Below are positions 62,357 through 64,000 of a stretch of DNA of 64,000 nucleotides, piece by piece. Source of the stretch: Bog-473 sp036502025 (lineage in GTDB: Bacteria > Actinomycetota > Acidimicrobiia > Acidimicrobiales > RAAP-2). Below the pieces are notes generated by a model. That model was not told the DNA's origin and did no database searches. It saw only the letters and a program-made list of their open reading frames with translations. Position 1 is the stretch's first letter. Every line of letters starts with the position of its first letter. The stretch is from assembly GCA_036502025.1 (NCBI GenBank), contig DASXZJ010000025.1, positions 38,500 to 102,499 on the forward strand. The letters are read 5' to 3'. The translations under genes and the position numbers were made by a program.

Positions 62357-63607
62357 CTACCTTGCCGCTTGGAACATCTCTCGAAACTCGGCTCGACTTC
62401 GAATCCCCGTATTGACGTCGGCCGCCTGGGCACGAAGGGCTCCGACCGTGGCCGCAGCTTTGGGAATGACCGAGAATGGGTCGTAGCCGTACCAACGCAA
62501 TGCATTTTCGTGAGAAATCTTGTTGATTTCGATGGTGTCGGTTACACCGGCCAGCGCAAAGGCATCCATGAGCACCTCGGGTGAGCAAGGCCAGGTGGAG
62601 TCCGAATGCGGGTAATCGCACTCCCATGCGATGCTGTCGACTCCCACCAGGTCCCGTACCCGCAAGGCCACATCGTCAACAATGAAGCAGGTCAAGATGT
62701 GCTCGCGGAACAGATCGCTAGGGAGCTTGTCTCCGAAATCCTGACCCGTCCAGGTTTGGTTGAGGTAACTGCGATCGGCTCGTTCGAGGAAGTAGGGAAC
62801 CCATCCAACTCCGCCCTCCGAGAGCGCAAAGCGCAGGTTGGGAAACTGCCTCAGGACCGGACCCCAAATAAGGTCGGACGCTGCGTTGACGGCCAGGTGT
62901 GTCGTCAACGTGACCGGGATATCGATAGGGGCGTCGCTGCTGGTGGTCGGCATGCTCGATCCTGAGCCGATGTGCATCGAGATGACGACTTCATTGTCAG
63001 CACAGGCGGCGAAGAACGGATCCCAGTAGTGCCCATGGAACGACGGCAGCCCAAGTTTGTAGGGGGCTTCGCTGAAGCTGATTGCTCGACATCCCTTGGC
63101 CGCAACCCGGCGCACTTCTATGGCGAGGAGGTCGGCATCCCAGAGCGGACCAATGGCTAGTGGGAGGAGTCGACCAGGGTAGGCAGCGCACCATTCGTCG
63201 ATGTGCCAGTCGTTGTACGCCTGCAGCATGACCAGCGCGAGATCTTTGTCAAGGTGCTCATGGAAGAACTGTCCGGCAAAACGGGCCATGGACGGAAAAC
63301 TCATTGAGGAGAGCACGCCGTTGGCGTTCATGTCGCGGATTCGCTCATGCACGTCGTAACAGCCTGGTCGCATTTCTGCGAAGCCAACTGGGTCGAAGCC
63401 CCATTCCTCTTTTGGCCACGAGGCCACAGCATTCAGGCCGATGGATCGGGCTCGTACGTCACCGAAGACCCAGGTATCGGCTCCGTTTTCGTTGACGACC
63501 CGGGGCGCTTGGTCCCGATACTTGGCTGGCACATGATGCGCGAACACATCGGGAGGCTCGATCAGGTGGTCATCCACGCTCACGAGGATTAGATCTTCTG
63601 GTTGCAT
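62357..63607 (-). CDS. amidohydrolase-2 family enzyme
   Basis: A 416-residue amidohydrolase-2 protein with the metal-binding N-terminus VSVDDHLIEPPDVF (Asp, His), SISFSEAPYKLGL-type barrel segments, VISMHIGSGSSM (His) and AWECDYPHSDSTW (Asp, His). ATG at 63607 follows GGAGTGCCCAC; an in-frame ATG at 63685 is also possible. Related to, but clearly distinct from, the enzyme at 29633. Divergent from the enoyl-CoA hydratase; the pair may share promoter control. Confidence 0.88.
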   Translation of the reverse strand: MQPEDLILVSVDDHLIEPPDVFAHHVPAKYRDQAPRVVNENGADTWVFGDVRARSIGLNAVASWPKEEWGFDPVGFAEMRPGCYDVHERIRDMNANGVLSSMSFPSMARFAGQFFHEHLDKDLALVMLQAYNDWHIDEWCAAYPGRLLPLAIGPLWDADLLAIEVRRVAAKGCRAISFSEAPYKLGLPSFHGHYWDPFFAACADNEVVISMHIGSGSSMPTTSSDAPIDIPVTLTTHLAVNAASDLIWGPVLRQFPNLRFALSEGGVGWVPYFLERADRSYLNQTWTGQDFGDKLPSDLFREHILTCFIVDDVALRVRDLVGVDSIAWECDYPHSDSTWPCSPEVLMDAFALAGVTDTIEINKISHENALRWYGYDPFSVIPKAAATVGALRAQAADVNTGIRSRAEFREMFQAAR

Positions 63608-63793
63608 GTGGGCACTCCTCGAGCGAAGAAAGCGAGCGGAGGTAGAGTACGCTTCTCTTTCGAGTGAAGTCAAACTGTTTTGCATGACCTATGCCAGTTC
63701 TACACCCCAGGTCAGTGAGATAACGTGCGACTCCATTCGAAGGTGGTGGAGCCGCCGGTATGAAGATGGGCGGCCTGACTTGGGGAGGGCGCT

Positions 63794-64000
63794 GTGGACG
63801 CGGAATTCGTTCGATACGAGGCTGACGCTGGGATCGCAATCATCTCCATTAACCGCCCGCAGGCGGCCAATGCGCAGAACCCTCAAATGCTCAAAGAGCT
63901 TGATCAGGCGTGGACGGATTCTGATCTCGATCGCGATGTCCGGGTCGTGGTCCTGCGCAGTGAGGGCAAGCACTTCTCGGCCGGACATGACATGCAGGGC
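63794..64000 (+). CDS. enoyl-CoA hydratase, 3' end outside window
   Basis: The GTG at 63794 follows GGGGAGGGCGC and opens a frame of 69 codons running off the end. It reads VDAEFVRYEADAGIAIISIN, then a segment with EGKHFSAGHDMQG, the oxyanion-hole region of crotonase-fold enzymes. Only the N-terminal quarter is visible. It probably works with the divergent amidohydrolase in acyl-CoA breakdown. Confidence 0.85.
   Translation, partial: MDAEFVRYEADAGIAIISINRPQAANAQNPQMLKELDQAWTDSDLDRDVRVVVLRSEGKHFSAGHDMQG

Overview
The window is a 64 kb piece of a high-GC actinobacterial chromosome. Two lines sampled by eye give 68-82 % GC in the first 16 kb (1141: 41/60; 10141: 49/60) and 52-55 % near the right end (55141: 33/60; 59101: 31/60). 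GTG and TTG starts are common, many neighbouring genes overlap by ATGA or GTGA, and DUF2236/MpaB oxygenase, MpaB-like, ACAD10/11-like, DUF35 and CaiB genes are abundant. This suits a soil or aquatic actinobacterium; an acidimicrobial relative is my guess, but the sequence has no marker gene that proves it. I saw no rRNA, tRNA, CRISPR array, integrase, transposase or phage gene.

Layout. 0-16.4 kb is GC-rich, mostly housekeeping and accessory metabolism: an LCP-like fragment, an SDR plus acyl-CoA dehydrogenase pair, NUDIX plus NDH-2, aldo/keto reductase, an ArfB-type ribosome rescue factor, DHFR-like reductase, SurE, aldose epimerase plus SDR, DUF2236 oxygenase, a PanE-like reductase, a truncated DinB-like gene, a PPOX-fold protein, a large sulfatase and an APH-fold kinase. 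16.4-20 kb is a xylose/ribose-type sugar ABC transporter (binding protein, single-domain ATPase, permease). 20-25.5 kb holds a hypothetical gene, an alpha/beta hydrolase, an IPT-domain membrane protein and a glycosyltransferase with a polytopic membrane partner.

25.5-31.5 kb is a compact TetR-controlled catabolic locus: a fused double CaiB CoA-transferase, a DUF35 zinc-ribbon/OB protein and a thiolase-fold enzyme lacking the thiolase cysteine, followed by a convergent amidohydrolase and its divergent TetR gene. Two near-identical palindromes, one before each transcription unit, look like the TetR operator. 32-38 kb is a second minus-strand acyl-CoA locus (enoyl-CoA hydratase, CaiB, hydratase-like, small protein, acyl-CoA synthetase, GNAT). 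38.9-43.8 kb is kdpFABC with an extra upstream micro-ORF and a translationally coupled OB-fold gene, but no kdpDE. Then come an NAD-dependent formate dehydrogenase, a secreted CocE/S15-type hydrolase, an ECF sigma factor with membrane partner, a muconolactone-isomerase-like gene, a hydrolase/VOC pair facing a LysR gene, MarR facing an EamA permease, and a cyclopropane-fatty-acid synthase.

54.8-64 kb is a lower-GC catabolic and uptake island: a Liv-type ABC transporter with a fused LivH-LivM permease, a carboxylesterase-type hydrolase and a cytochrome P450 in one minus-strand operon, then a second amidohydrolase facing an enoyl-CoA hydratase that runs off the end. My reading is uptake of an organic acid or ester, P450 oxidation, hydrolysis and CoA-dependent breakdown; the substrate cannot be told from sequence.
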